DNA from: Globodera rostochiensis
Taxonomy: Eukaryota; Nematoda; Chromadorea; Rhabditida; Heteroderidae
Direction: 5' to 3'
DNA length: 64,000 nt
Assembly (NCBI GenBank): GCA_018350325.1
Contig: JAEVLN010000004.1
Span: 310,001-374,000, forward strand
Part shown: piece by piece, positions 1-11,249 of the stretch
Layout of the letters: each line of letters begins with the position of its first letter
Numbering within the stretch: position 1 is the stretch's first letter
Program-made: the position numbers and the translations under genes
Notes under the pieces: model-generated
Seen by the model: only the letters and a program-made list of their open reading frames with translations
Databases searched by the model: none
What the model was told of the DNA's origin: nothing

Positions 1-111
1 CTTTTGAAACATTTTATTCGACTGCTTAAATTGGGCGGGGGGGGCATTTGTCGGTAAAACTACGAAACCGTCTGTTTTTTAGCTTTTAAACCAGCCCAGA
101 ACAAAGCCACA

Positions 112-1804
112 ATGGCTAATATTTATGACGAATTTATTATTGTTGATGAAAAATCGGTCACTGACTTCACAGATGGACGTTGTTCAGGAGGATGTTATTT
201 TCGATTCGATCGGACTACGTTTGCAGAACTGTAATTATAAAAAAGAATTTTGATGCTTTATTCCACCATTTTCAGTGAGTTCACTATGGTCAACAGCCAG
301 AGGGGTTTGCAAATCAAGGACATTGCTTCACATCCAACGGATGAGTCGGAGCCGTTGGCACAAATTGTTTCGTGGAAATGGGACAAAGGAACACAAAAAA
401 TTGCAAAAGTGAATAATTTTCTCTGGTACAGTAGATAGTTTAGGTCCGGACGTGATTAAAATATTGAAATCAGCATATGAAAATCAGGCAAAGCATTAAA
501 ATTGGTTGAATGTAAAACCATCATTTGTGGGCTTTTTTTTAGGTCGACCGATCGGGGCTCGTGCTGTTTATTTAAGTAAATTAAAAAAGGTTAATGAAAC
601 TGCCCTCCCCCCATTTTGTTAACAAAATTATGCCTGGGCTTTATCCATCGGATCTGCTCCCTTAGGCAGCTTTTTGTTCTGCCAGCCGTAGCTGGAGGGG
701 CGTATCCAGCAGGGGGGGAGGGGGGAAGAGGGGAATTCCCCCCCCCCCGAAATGAAATTTGCGAAAAAAAACTATGCACATTACAAGAGTCCGGACTCCG
801 GACAAAACCCCAAACAATTTTAGGGCGTTTTGTATAAAAAGTTGGACAAATACTTTTGACCAATTATTTGGGTCCAAAGTATCCGGTCTCTACACATTAC
901 CAATTTTTAGAGCATCTTGCTCGACAGAGGCGACTCAGCCGATTTGGAATGTTTGAATTCATCCTTTGTTATCAGAATTCTCAAAAAGCGAGAAATGATC
1001 GAGAAGTGAGAGATACAATTTTTGTTAAATTTTTACAAATACTTTTTTGCAATTTTTTCAGCCCGTGTCCGCCGCTCAGCTCTCCGGACGACGATTTGAC
1101 CGTACACATCGGCGACCGACAGGTTACGGTGTCCGCCCATTGGCTGATGGTCGTCTCGCCGGTGATCGAACGGATGCTCAGCGTGGAGATGAAGGAGAAG
1201 CAGCAGCGGACGCTCAACTTGGACGACCATGGCATCACGATGGAGCAGTTCATGCAATTTCTGGAGACCGTCAACGACCGTCTTCAACACGGTCGAACTC
1301 TTCCAAATCGTGAGTTGAAACAACAAAAACGAGATTTTAGTTGATTTGATTTTGGGTTACAAATTATGAGTCGAATAAATTTTTGATGGATTTAGCAACA
1401 AATGTGCTCGACCTGCTCGCGTTGGCCGACTACTTCCAAATCGATTGGCTGAAGGAGCGTTGTGAGGCTCATCTGATCAATTGCGTGGAGATTCCGTTGA
1501 TCGAACGTTTCCTTCTCATTGAGCGCTATCGCCTCAACAATTTGAAGGTGGGCGGACATTTGAAGGCTTACGTCAAAGGCTTCGAACAAAACCTCAATCT
1601 GACTTTTTAGAAAAAATAGTTAAAAATGCATGTTTTTGCCATTTTTGTGCCACAAAGTTTTGCGTGATTTAGAATTTCTTCCTGCGCCGTTTGGATATGG
1701 ACAAATTGAAAGAGTTTATGAAGGCAAATCATCAACAGCTGTTGTCGTCCATTAGCAAAGATTTTTGGGTTGAGCTGACCGTTCGACTTTGTGACAAGCT
1801 GTAG
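112..1804 (+). CDS. BTB/POZ domain protein (five exons)
   Basis: Exons 112-230, 276-425, 1062-1309, 1396-1547 and 1673-1804 join with matching phases into a 266-residue protein; all introns are GT..AG and the stop is at 1802-1804. A BTB fold starts near residue 100 (DDDLTVHIGDRQVTVSAHWL), continues through VIERMLSVEMKEKQQ and the helix pair NVLDLLALADYFQIDWLKER, and ends in a BACK-like helical tail. BTB proteins dimerise and often act as substrate adaptors for cullin-3 ubiquitin ligases; no MATH or Kelch domain is visible, so the partner is unknown. The start is the ATG at 112, just after a possible trans-splice acceptor near 100. Intron 2 is 636 bp and holds a GC-rich repeat. Reading past the exon 4 donor at 1548 leads to a stop at 1608. 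BTB assignment is firm; the first two exons are less certain. Confidence 0.8.
596..775. repeat. GC-rich dispersed repeat in BTB intron 2
   Basis: A G/C-tract-rich stretch with the text GCCGTAGCTGGAGGGG followed by GAATTCCCCCCCCCCCGAAA. A very similar layout (gccgtagccag, G-run, gaattccc, ccgaaatgaaatt) recurs at 12390-12465, and a part of it at 12955-12995, so it is a dispersed family. Open frames here on both strands are low-complexity artefacts. Confidence 0.5.
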
Positions 1805-2916
1805 GGGAAGACAGACGCCCCGGATGCGAGAATATATTGTCTGAAATTCAAACTTTAAGCGACATATTGTCTTGTCTTACCATACTTTTACAATTCTATC
1901 CAGCCCCTCCCCTTCGGGGCTATTGTTGAGAAAAACGCATAAAATGATTGGGTGCTCGGGCAATTTGACAGTAAACAAAAAATTTAAATTTATGCCACAA
2001 ACGCAGTCAATTCGGGCGTGCCCGATATAAATTGTGCGGGTTGCTTGTTCCACATAAACACTTTTTTGTGCCATGCCCCTTCGGCAATTTCAATTGCTGA
2101 GGATTGTTTCGGCGCCAAACTGACTCCGATTTTTCGTGCATATGTTAGGTTGTGTAGGGCATATCGATCCGTGCCCAATTATAATACAGCAACGATTTTT
2201 GGCACTTTGACTACTTTTCAGAGAATGCCTAATCACTTAGATTTTAATTCAACTCATTTCGAGTCTTCGATTGGTAGCAAAACTTTTCAATTAAATTATT
2301 GGTTCTCGAAAATTCGCCAGTGGGAAATGCGTCAGTGATTATTGAAGGTCGAGAAAAAAGTGTTTCTAGAGGTATTCGGGTACATGGAACACAAAGCTTA
2401 ATTCCATTTGACCGATCTCGAAACCCCGAACCAAAATTAGAACAATTTTTGAAATTTCGAAAATCAATGTTTGTCTAAATCTTTATAAAACACAAAAATT
2501 ACAACGAAATGGCAAGTAATGATCGAATTCATGCCGTTGAATGATTTTAAGCCCAACATTGATTTTTTTTTTGGAAAATTTTAAACTCAAAAATTTTCAT
2601 AATTTAATTTTTTGCCACATTTATTTTTGAGACTATACAAAAATTGATTTATTTAATAAGAAATAAATTTTCCAGCAACAAAAAAATCATTAAAATGAAT
2701 TACTGCACAAAATAATGTTAGCATTAGCAATATACTTTATTATTTCCTTCATTCTTCTATTATATAGTTAATAAAAAATAGTAAAAATGTAAAAGCAATA
2801 AATTTTGCCTAAATATATTTCGATACCAAAACTTTTCAGTATATGTATTGCAGATATTTTTTTTACATAACTATTCATTAAAAAAAATTTATTTGTTATT
2901 TTAATGCGTTAAAATT
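1805..2916. other. Intergenic, AT-rich
   Basis: No gene found. 2330-2560 carries part of a dispersed repeat (contains AATGCGTCAGTGATTATTGA and a later stretch, caagtaatgatcgaattcatg) that recurs around 11500-11660, 54000 and 57990-58570. The last 350 bases are very AT-rich and probably hold the promoter of the next gene. Confidence 0.5.
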
Positions 2917-5443
2917 ATGTCTTTTAATTTTGTCGTTGTTGTACTGCTCGCGCTTGTTGTTGCTGGTTGTGCAGCTGAGAATGTGTTGAGCCTGAATTTG
3001 AAGCCGTGTCTGAATGGCGGCGACTACGCCTATCGGGTGGGTGCCACATAATTAAAATTTTAACAATTATGAAGTTAATTGGGTCCCACCCAACTCATCC
3101 ATACCCATCTCATCCATATCCAACTCATCCACAGAGAATAACTTGCTTCAACTTTAACCGATTTAGAAAGTCTTGCTCGAAGAGTTGAAGCTAACATTAA
3201 GCTAAAGTTTTGTGATTGGACTCGCAAAAAAGTTATGGCCAGAAAACCGCCAAAAATCGGAATTTTTAAACTTTCTTAAGTGTTAAGGCCATAACAAGCT
3301 TTAGCTTAATGTTAGCTTCAACTCTTCGAGATATCTCGAGTGGCGTCAAGACTTTCTAAATCGGTTAAGGTTGAAGCAAGTTATGCTCTATGGATGAGTT
3401 TGGTTTACCCCAGTTAATTGGCACTTTCTTTAATTTTGTTTAGGTTTCGGTACATTGTGCCAACCGAACTGCGACGGATGGCCACAACGCCAACATGCAA
3501 AGCAACGAATTGCTGCAACAAAATGCGTACAAATATGACGTCATCGACTTAAATATTAAATTTAATTATCAAATAATCAAATTAAAGATTGCCGAGGAAA
3601 AATGTCCGGCGCAAAGATATGCTTTATATGTGCGCATAATCAACACAAAATACCCCGATTTTTCCATTTGGGTATGCTAAATTTAATTCAAAAAATAAAA
3701 TTTAAAAACAATTTACTGTACAATTGATGACTAATGAAAATAGTAAATCAAAATGGGGGGTCGAAATATATTTGTCCAAAATTTTATGTTTAAACAGTTT
3801 GATCCGCTATATCGCTTAGCTTTCGCTTTTGATCATTTCAACAAGACACTTAAAGCTTTCAAATGGTAGCAAAGACGGGTATGCTCGCCGCTTTTCAGGT
3901 GGTCACCGGCACCGGGTTACCCGCCGGTGGCTTAAGCTTGTCGATGCCGGGCGCCTTGGCCCAAGCCGGCTAAGCCAGCTTGGACAATTGTGCCATATTT
4001 CTTAAAAAGCGGCCGGCACCGGCCAGGGCACCCCAAAAAGCTCGCCCGTTCAGGGCCCGAACCCGAATATTGTAAGGACCCAATAAACTTGCAAAACATG
4101 AAAAGTTTAAATACATAAATTGTTTACAGCCCGGTGACTTTGTAAAGACTTTGACGATGAAGCAAGGTTCAAACTCACATCAACTCACATTCGGCAATTT
4201 CTTCAAAATTGTCATTTTGCCAAAGTTAGAGGAAAATTCAAAAATGTTTTATCGCCTGAACGTTTATTGTGCTGCTGCAGCTGCTGCTGGCGGCAGTGAT
4301 CGCCACCAGCCCGCCGAGTTCAAGACGTTCACAAAGTTTGACACACTGGTGGTGTTCAACATGGAGCAACGAAAATGTGAGCAGTACAGCGTGAATGTGT
4401 GGCCGGTGCATCAGGATTGGATGGACAGACATGAAATGGTAAAAGAATAATTATGAAAAGGGTAAAGTATAAAAAACACTCAATAAAATTGTAGATGAAT
4501 TATTTATAAAAATGTTTTTAAAAAATTAATTATCGTTTTTGATGCAAAAATGCGGTAACATTAAGCAGCTACTCGCAAAATTGGGCACAAAATCTCAGAA
4601 AATTGGGCACAAAAATCTCGGAAAATTGGGCGCCAACGGAAAAAATAGGCAGGCGCCGTAAAGTTGGGTGCCGTAAAACTAATCGAAAAATTTGGGAAAT
4701 TTGGCGCCCGACTTATTCAGCGCCCAATTTCCTAGACTCACTTGCTGACCAGCATACGTACGTAGAAGTGATTTGTGCATTTTATGTATAATTTTTAAAA
4801 TTTTAGTGTCCCGGAAAATCGGTCACCGGAAAATTGGTCACCAGGGTATTTCGAGTTTTTTGTTCTAACTTTTTTCAAACAACTCTAAAAGCTTAGCTTT
4901 CTTTTGAAAAAAGCTTCTTCAGACTAAATGGTGTCAAATGGTACAAATTCTTCGTATTCTGTAAACTTTTAAAAATGCTGTAAGCTTCTTAAAAGTGCTT
5001 CGCTCCCAAGAAAACTCGCACTCCTCTGCGCTAACTTTGTTTATAATAAGCCTAATTAGTTGCAATTAGTATCAATCAAAAGATCTCTTCGAGTTGAGTT
5101 GAGTCAAAAATTTTATGTATAATTTTTTTTAAAATTTTTACAGTTCAACCAGCCTGCCCTGGTCAGAGGCGGCATTGGAGTCGCGAACGGTGCAACTCAA
5201 GCAATTTATTTCCAAACCGAATTCAAATTGGCCATTGCACCGCCGTTGGCACCAAACTCTGGCAAAGTGTATTATGTGGAAGCAAAATGCCATGACAGAG
5301 AAGCGCAAATGTACCGGACATACACTGCCGAGGCAAATGCAACACAAATTGTGTTAAATGCAATTGAATGTACGGCATATGACATTTCTGTGTGGAAATT
5401 GGACAACCATTTGATGCAAAATGCGTTGATGGTATTTGGATAA
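2917..5443 (+). CDS. Secreted protein of unknown family (four phase-0 exons)
   Basis: Exons 2917-3036, 3444-3671, 4130-4438 and 5144-5443 are each a whole number of codons and join to 318 residues ending at TAA 5441-5443. Residues 1-19 form a clear signal peptide (MSFNFVVVVLLALVVAGCAA), so the product is probably secreted. The mature part has a few scattered cysteines (for instance NLKPCLNGG, EEKCPAQR, EAKCHDRE, AIECTAYD) and no domain I recognise. Exons 2-4 look loosely alike (a beta-rich stretch ending in a W or hydrophobic motif), which may mean an internal repeat. Splice sites are canonical. Intron 1 contains a foldback insertion. A secreted, family-orphan nematode protein could be an effector, but nothing in the sequence proves that. 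Confidence 0.72.
3083..3411. mobile_element. Foldback/MITE in intron 1 of the secreted gene
   Basis: The arms (about 3095-3215 and 3290-3400) are inverted copies: AACTCATCCACAGAGAATAA on the left matches the complement of the text ending TATGGATGAGTT on the right, and both carry the TTAGAAAGTCTTG segment. A 10-bp direct repeat, AGTTAATTGG, flanks it at 3073-3082 and 3412-3421, as expected for a target-site duplication of MULE or foldback size. Confidence 0.65.
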
Positions 5444-5885
5444 AAATATTTTTAAATTTTGGTGATATTTTGAATGAAAACATTTTTAAATTAAATTATT
5501 TTTAAAGAAATTAGTTCCAAATGATCAAAAAAATAAAGTGGAATCAAAAGCTGTCAAAATTGTTCGCAACAGCGTCTACAATTTTATGTACTTACCCAAT
5601 TCCGCCGATAAGGTTCATTCTTAAATATATTTTATTTAAAATCATTTTTTTGTAAAATTAAAAAATGGGAACTCTTGAATTGTCCAGACACTGTGTAAAT
5701 AAATCTAACCAATTAGTCCGCTTTTTTGTACTGGATTTAGTCAATTTTCACCTTAAAAATCACGGGTTTCTAATCCCGAGCCCCCGAGTTTTTGCTTAAA
5801 ATCTCGACCCTGCTCTACTCGACTATATAAATTAAATAAATTGCGCAATTTCCCGGCACTTTATTTGCCAATTTCTCACTCTTAG
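5444..5885. other. Intergenic
   Basis: AT-rich, with no open frame of note. It must contain the promoter, and probably a missing first exon, of the coiled-coil gene that follows; I could not identify a signal-peptide exon here. Confidence 0.4.
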
Positions 5886-8800
5886 AAATTGAAACGATTG
5901 CCTTTCCATCATATGGATGATGATGCTGTTAATCCAATGGTCACGACAAAACAACAGGTTACCTATACCCCCCTACCAATTAATTTTCTTAAATTTCAAC
6001 AAAAAAAACACAAAATTTTTTTTAAAATTCAGAAATTGGGACAAACATCGGCGAGCAATATCAATCAAAATCAACAACAACAACAACAAGTTGAGAGTGA
6101 TCTTTAAACAAAAAAAATTGTCATAAAAAAACATTCAGAAATTGGCACAAACATTGACAAATTTTCAAAGCCAAATCGCCGAGGCAACACAGCAACAAAA
6201 TGTGAGCGCTTCTTCCGATCACTTGCCATTAGAGCAAGGACCGATCGAAATTCTCGACCGAGATTTATCGAGATTCTCGATCGACCAAATTTTGGTTCGA
6301 CCACGATTTATCGAAATTCTCGATCAAAATATCGATCGGTCCTCAAGTCCGCTAAATTTTTGTTTTGTTTTAATTTAATGAAATTTTAGAACAAAATTGA
6401 TGCTCTTCAAAGACAAATTGCAGAGATAAATCAACTATATGATAAAGTATATTTTCAAAGAAAAATATTTTGTAAATTTTCCTAAATTCCAGAAATTGGA
6501 GCAAACTTTGACAAAAGTTCAAAGTGAAATTTCAAAAATAATGAAACATGAGGAGAAAGTATAAATTCAGTTTTAAATTGTTCGCAAAGTTCGTAAAAAT
6601 TTTTTAGAAATTTAAGAACATTTCCACTAAAATTGATGAACTTCGAATTGAAATGGAAGTGACAAATGAACAAGACGAGAAAGTTTAATATTTATTAAAA
6701 AAATTTTAAATTAAAATTTGCAAAAATTTGAGGAAATTTTGAACAAGCTTGATGCTCTGCAAACGGAAATTGCGCAAATAAAGCAAAACGATGCAATAGT
6801 AAGTACCTACCTAGGTAGTATACTGTAGAGGTCATTAAAAAAAGTTACGGGTACGATAACGGGAATTTAAAATTTGACGTGACTGGGAAACCCCGACTTT
6901 TTGCCGTCCCCGTTAAAAATGCCGTTGGGAAACGCGAGCGGGGGCATCCCGTACTTTTCCCCTGCGGGGAGGTCCCGCTCCCGTCGAGGCTCTAGTATAC
7001 TGTAGCAATTTATTAATTTAATTTCAAAATTCCAAGAAATTTGTGCAAATGTTCACCCATCTTCAAAATGAACTTTCATCTCTTAAGAAAGCAGATGAGA
7101 ATGTATATTTTTGAAAAAAAAAATAAAATAAAAATAATTTCTCCAAATTACCAGCAACTTGAGCAAAGTTTGACCAATTTCCGAAATGAACTGGAAGAGA
7201 TAAAGCAACGGGAGGCGGAAGTAAATAAACAAATTCTTTTTATTAAACAAAATTGAAAATTTCGAAAAAGTCTAAGAAATTTATAAATGAATAAGAAACT
7301 ACCGTATTCACTATTGTAATTCCACATTCCACATTCCACACTCTCTAATAAAGTCGCCCATTCTGAGAAGGTTGAAAAATAATTCCACATGTGGAATTAC
7401 AAGAGTGAATACGGTAACTTTTATTACTTTTTTCTGTGTGCGGGGTTGAGAATTGCGGGGTCGGGGTCGGGGAAAACTCCGAAAAATAGCCTAAATTTGC
7501 GGGGACGGGGTCGGGGTTTGGTATTAGTCGGTATTTCCAAATCGGTTAAATGTCCATCGCGAAATGCCATTGCGATAAAATTTTAAAAAACAACAAAAAA
7601 CTTTATATTATTATTTTAATTATAAATTTTGCTCAATTCAGAAGTGGAAGAAAATGACTACCCTTATTAACACTCTTTTGGACGGAGTTGCAGAGATAAA
7701 GCAACTAGAACAGAAAGTGTGTACAAAAATTAATTAAAAATGTTAATTTCAAATTCTAAAAAAAAATTTTCAGAAATTAATGCAATTGCCTGCCCAAATT
7801 GATGAAATCCGAAATGAAATAAATTTAGTAATTTTTACAAAATTATAAATTTCATTTTTTCCAAAAAAAAATCGCAGAAATTCGATCAACTGTCCATCAA
7901 TAAAGCTGAAGTCCGGCAAGAAATTGCAGCTACAAAACAGGAAAATATGGAAGTAAAAATACGCATTAAAATCCAAAATTAAAAAGACCAAAAAACCTAA
8001 TTTATTATTTTAATGAGAATTCTTTTTATTTAAAAATTGAATTTCCAGAAATGTGAACAAATTTCAACTCACCTTGACTGTCTGCGAACTGAAATTGCGG
8101 GGATTAAGCAAAAAGAAGATGATGTATGTAATGTACCGCGTCTTTCTTAAAACAGAGAGCTCGCCCCGGGGGTTTAAAATAGAGAGCCCCCGGGGGGTTT
8201 AACACAGAGAGCCCTCGGGGGGTTTAACACAGAGAGCCCTCGGGGGGTTTAACACAGAGAGCCCTCGGGGTTTAAAACAGAGAGCCCCAGGGGTTTAAAA
8301 CAGAAAGCCCCGGGGGTTTAAAATAGAGAGCCCCCGGGGGGTTTAAAACAGAGAGCCCCCGGGTTTAACACAGAGAGCCCTCGGGGTTTAAAACAGAGAG
8401 CCCCGGGGGTTTAAAACAGAAAGCCCCGGGGGTTTAAAACAGAGAGCCCCCGGGTTTAACACAGAGAGCCCTCGGGGTTTAAAACAGAGAGCCCCCGGGG
8501 TTTAACACAGAGAACCTTCGGGGTAGAGTCCCCCGGGGTTTAAAACAGAGAGCCCCGGGGGTGTTTAACACAGAGAACCTTCGGGGTAGAGTCCCCCGGG
8601 GTTTAAAACAGAGAGCCCCGGGGGTGTTTAACACAGAGAACCTTCGGGGTAGAGTCCCCCGGGGTTTAAAACAGAGAGCCCCGGGGGTTTAAAACAGAGA
8701 GCCCCCGGGGTTTAACACAGAGAACCTTCGGGGTAGAGTCCCCCGGGGTTTAAAACAGAGAGCCCCGGGGGTTTAAAACAGAGAGCCCCCGGGGTTTAAC

Positions 8801-9174
8801 ACAGAGAACCTTCGGGGTAGAGTCCCCCGGGGTTTAAAACAGAGAGCCCCGGGGGTGTTTAACACAGAGAACCTTCGGGGTAGAATCCCCCGGGGTTTAA
8901 ACAGAGAGCCCCGGGGGTTTACGAGTTTCAGAAATAAAGCGACAAGATGGGAAAGTATAAATACTAAATCTTTTTTTCTCCATAAATTTCAATTTCCAAA
9001 CACTTTTAGGAATTGGGGGGTCAAATGTTTGCAAACATTGCGCAATTTATGCACGAATTCAAGCAGACCAAAAATGAACACGGCGAAATTAAACGCGATC
9101 TCAACGAAATCAGAACGACAATTTTTGAGATTAAGGAATTTTTGGAGAGTAATTTATTGGCAAAAATTAAATAA
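5886..9174 (+). CDS. Coiled-coil protein encoded by an array of duplicated mini-exons
   Basis: Exons, all phase 0: 5886-5957, 6033-6089, 6139-6201, 6390-6446, 6493-6558, 6608-6682, 6724-6798, 7037-7102, 7155-7220, 7642-7716, 7774-7827, 7878-7952, 8049-8123, and the terminal 9010-9174 (stop 9172-9174). Most internal exons encode one 18-25-residue unit beginning K-[LF] and rich in heptad hydrophobics, such as KLEQTLTKVQSEISKIMK and HLDCLRTEIAGIKQKEDD; the last exon is a longer helix. The array is best explained by repeated exon duplication and predicts a long coiled coil. ATG 5913 lies in frame in the first exon and could be the start, or an upstream exon is missing. The exon at 6724 is preceded by CAA instead of CAG. 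An exon remnant ending at 8965 abuts a minisatellite. Function unknown. Confidence 0.68.
6826..6994. mobile_element. hAT-type MITE in coiled-coil gene intron
   Basis: Begins TAGAGGTC and ends GAGGCTCTA, with an exact 8-bp duplication GTATACTG at 6818-6825 and 6995-7002. It is 169 bp, GC-rich inside, and has no coding capacity. Confidence 0.7.
7302..7418. mobile_element. Palindromic MITE
   Basis: The ends ACCGTATTCACTATTGTAAT and its near complement ATTACAAGAGTGAATACGGT form a hairpin of about 115 bp in an intron of the coiled-coil gene. Possible short flanking duplication AACT. Confidence 0.55.
8130..8925. repeat. GC-rich minisatellite, unit about 20-22 bp
   Basis: Some 35 imperfect units of the type GTTTAAAACAGAGAGCCCCC, with longer subunits (ACAGAGAACCTTCGGGGTAG) in the 3' half. 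It fills the intron after exon 8049-8123 and runs into a broken exon at 8942. Confidence 0.85.
8942..8965 (+). pseudogene. Truncated coiled-coil exon
   Basis: Just after the minisatellite, the text reads IKRQDGK in the +1 frame and is followed by a GTATAA donor-like site, matching the 3' end of the neighbouring mini-exons (IKQKEDD, IKQLEQK). In phase 0 it meets TAA at once. It looks like the 3' remnant of one more mini-exon destroyed by growth of the repeat. Confidence 0.45.
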
Positions 9175-9299
9175 TGAAATGAATGTTTTATTTTTTTATG
9201 ATAAATTTGGGATGAAGAATCAAACATCTGCAGTTACCTAATCAAACAAAATTTAACAACAAACAAACAAACTGATATTTCAAAGACCATTCTCATTCC

Positions 9300-10568
9300 C
9301 GTCCCCGGTTTGTCTGTCCCCATTATCCCCGTTCCCCGGTTTGTCCGTCCCCATTATCCCCGTTCCCCGGTTTGTCCGTCCCCTTATCCCCGGTTTGTCC
9401 GTCCCCATTATCCCCGTTCCCCGGTTTGTCCGCCCCCATTATCCCCGTTCCCCGGTTTGTCCGTCCCCATTATCCCCGTTCCCCGGTTTGTCCGCCCCCA
9501 TTATCCCCGTTCCCCGGTTTGTCCGTCCTCAGTATCCCCGTTCCCCGGTTTGTCCGCCCCATTATCCCCGTTCCCCGTTTGTCCGTCCCCATTATCCCCG
9601 TTCCCCGGTTTGTCCGCCCCCATTATCCCCGTTCCCCGGTTTGTCCGCCCCCATTATCCCCGTTCCCCGGTTTGTCCGTCCTCAGTATCCCCGTTCCCCG
9701 GTTTGTCCGCCCCCATTATCCCCGTTCCCCGGTTTGTCCGTCCTCAGTATCCCCGTTCCCCGGTTTGTCCGTCCCCATTATCTCCTTTTTGTCCGTCCCC
9801 ATTATCCTCGTTCCCCGGTTTGTCCGTCCCCATTATCCCCGTTCCCGTTTGTCCGTCCTCAGTATCCCCGTTCCCCGGTTTGTCCGTCCCCATCATCTCC
9901 TTTTTGTCCGTCCCCATTAGCCCCGTTCCCCGGTTTGTCCGTCCCCATTATCCCGTTCCCCGGTTTGTCCGTCCCCATTATCCCCGTTCCCCGGTTTGTC
10001 CGCCCCCATTATCCCCGTTCCCCGGTTTGTCCGCCCCCATTATCCCCGTTCCCGGTTTGTCCGTCCTCAGTATCCCCGTTCCCCGGTTTGTCCGTCCCCA
10101 TTATCCCCGTTCCCCGGTTTGTCCGTCCTCAGTATCCCCGTTCCCCGGTTTGTCCGTCCCCATTATCTCCTTTTTGTCCGTCCCCATTATCCTCGTTCCC
10201 CGGTTTGTCCGTCCCCATTATCCCCGTTCCCCGTTTGTCCGTCCTCAGTATCCCCGTTCCCCGGTTTGTCCGTCCCCATCATCTCCTTTTTGTCCGTCCC
10301 CATTATCCCCGTTCCCCGGTTTGTCCGTCCCCATTATCCCGTTCCCCGGTTTGTCCGTCCCCATTATCCCCGTTCCCCGGTTTGTCCGCCCCCATTATCC
10401 CCGTTCCCCGGTTTGTCCGCCCCCATTATCCCCGTTCCCCGGTTTGTCCGTCCTCAGTATCCCCGTTCCCCGGTTTGTCCGTCCCCATTATCCTCGTTCC
10501 CCGGTTTGTCCGTCCCCATTATCCCCGTTCCGCGTTTGTCCGTCCTCAGTATCCCCGTTCCCCGGTAG
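9300..10568. repeat. C-rich minisatellite, unit about 30-31 bp
   Basis: About 40 units of CCCCGTTCCCCGGTTTGTCC plus CGTCCCCATTA, with variants (cctcagtat, catcatctcctttt) arranged in a higher-order pattern. Because the unit is not a multiple of three, all three forward frames stay open; these are not genes. Confidence 0.92.
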
Positions 10569-11249
10569 AGAGTTCGAGAGAATTAAACAAATTTCCTTTT
10601 TTTCTCTAACTTTCTCTCGTTTGGCGTTCTATCTCACCTTTTTCAACAATAAAAAAACATCACGCACTCCGATATAGAGCGCGGCGCGGGAGCGGATCCC
10701 GCGCGGTTATTTTGCGTGATCCCGCAATTTAGGTGCGGGATTGAATAAATTCAAATGGATTAAATTCAGCGAAAATTAGCAATTGCAAGGAGCGGATTCG
10801 AACCTCCAACCTTTTTTTTGTGTTAGCAAGCACACAGACCACTAGGCCAAAAATTTAAATATTTAACGCGCACCCCAAAATCGAATCGCTGTGATTACGA
10901 AACGTTCTTTTTCTGTTCGTACTACCTATTAGGTACATTAGGTATTTGCTCTGAAAATCTACAATCTGTCTTTGGAGAAGATAAAATTTGTGCCCAAAAA
11001 TTCGACGAGTTAATTTTCGGAAGTAAATTTAATTCTTGCTGAGCTAATTTTCGGAAAATTTAATTCTTGCTACTCCCCAATTCGCTCGCTACTCCAACCC
11101 GAGAATCGCTATTTACATTTTTTTTTGTTGGTACATACCGACAAAACCCCTACCACTACATGTAATAAACAACCAACAAAACCCCTATTTTTTGTTACAG
11201 ATTTCACCATTTAATTGATATTTGAAAACAATTATTTTCCCCGCGTCAA
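10569..11249. other. Intergenic with a tRNA-like segment
   Basis: Contains a GC-rich palindrome-like stretch at 10675-10740 (gcgcggcgcgggagcgg and gatcccgcgcgg) and the tRNA-like segment listed separately. No coding support. Confidence 0.4.
10785..10852 (-). other. tRNA-like A/B-box segment (SINE head or tRNA relic)
   Basis: On the minus strand TGGCCTAGTGGTCTGTGTGC resembles a pol III A box and D arm, and GGTTGGAGGTTCGAATCC a B box and T arm. The 3' GCTCCTTGC has no partner upstream, where the sequence is AT-rich, so no acceptor stem forms. I read it as a tRNA-derived SINE head or decayed tRNA, not a working tRNA. Confidence 0.4.

Noticed and set aside
856..1060. Upstream extension of the BTB exon
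   Set aside because: The open frame continues upstream, but a TTTTTTCAG acceptor at 1061 fits the phase of the two earlier exons.
8130..8925. CRISPR-like regular repeats
   Set aside because: Units are contiguous without unique spacers and the genome is eukaryotic; the same holds for all other arrays here.
9310..10677. Three overlapping long frames (up to 455 codons) rich in FVRPHYPRSPVC
   Set aside because: They lie wholly in a 31-bp minisatellite; the same peptide appears in all three frames because the unit is not a multiple of three. No splice or start context.
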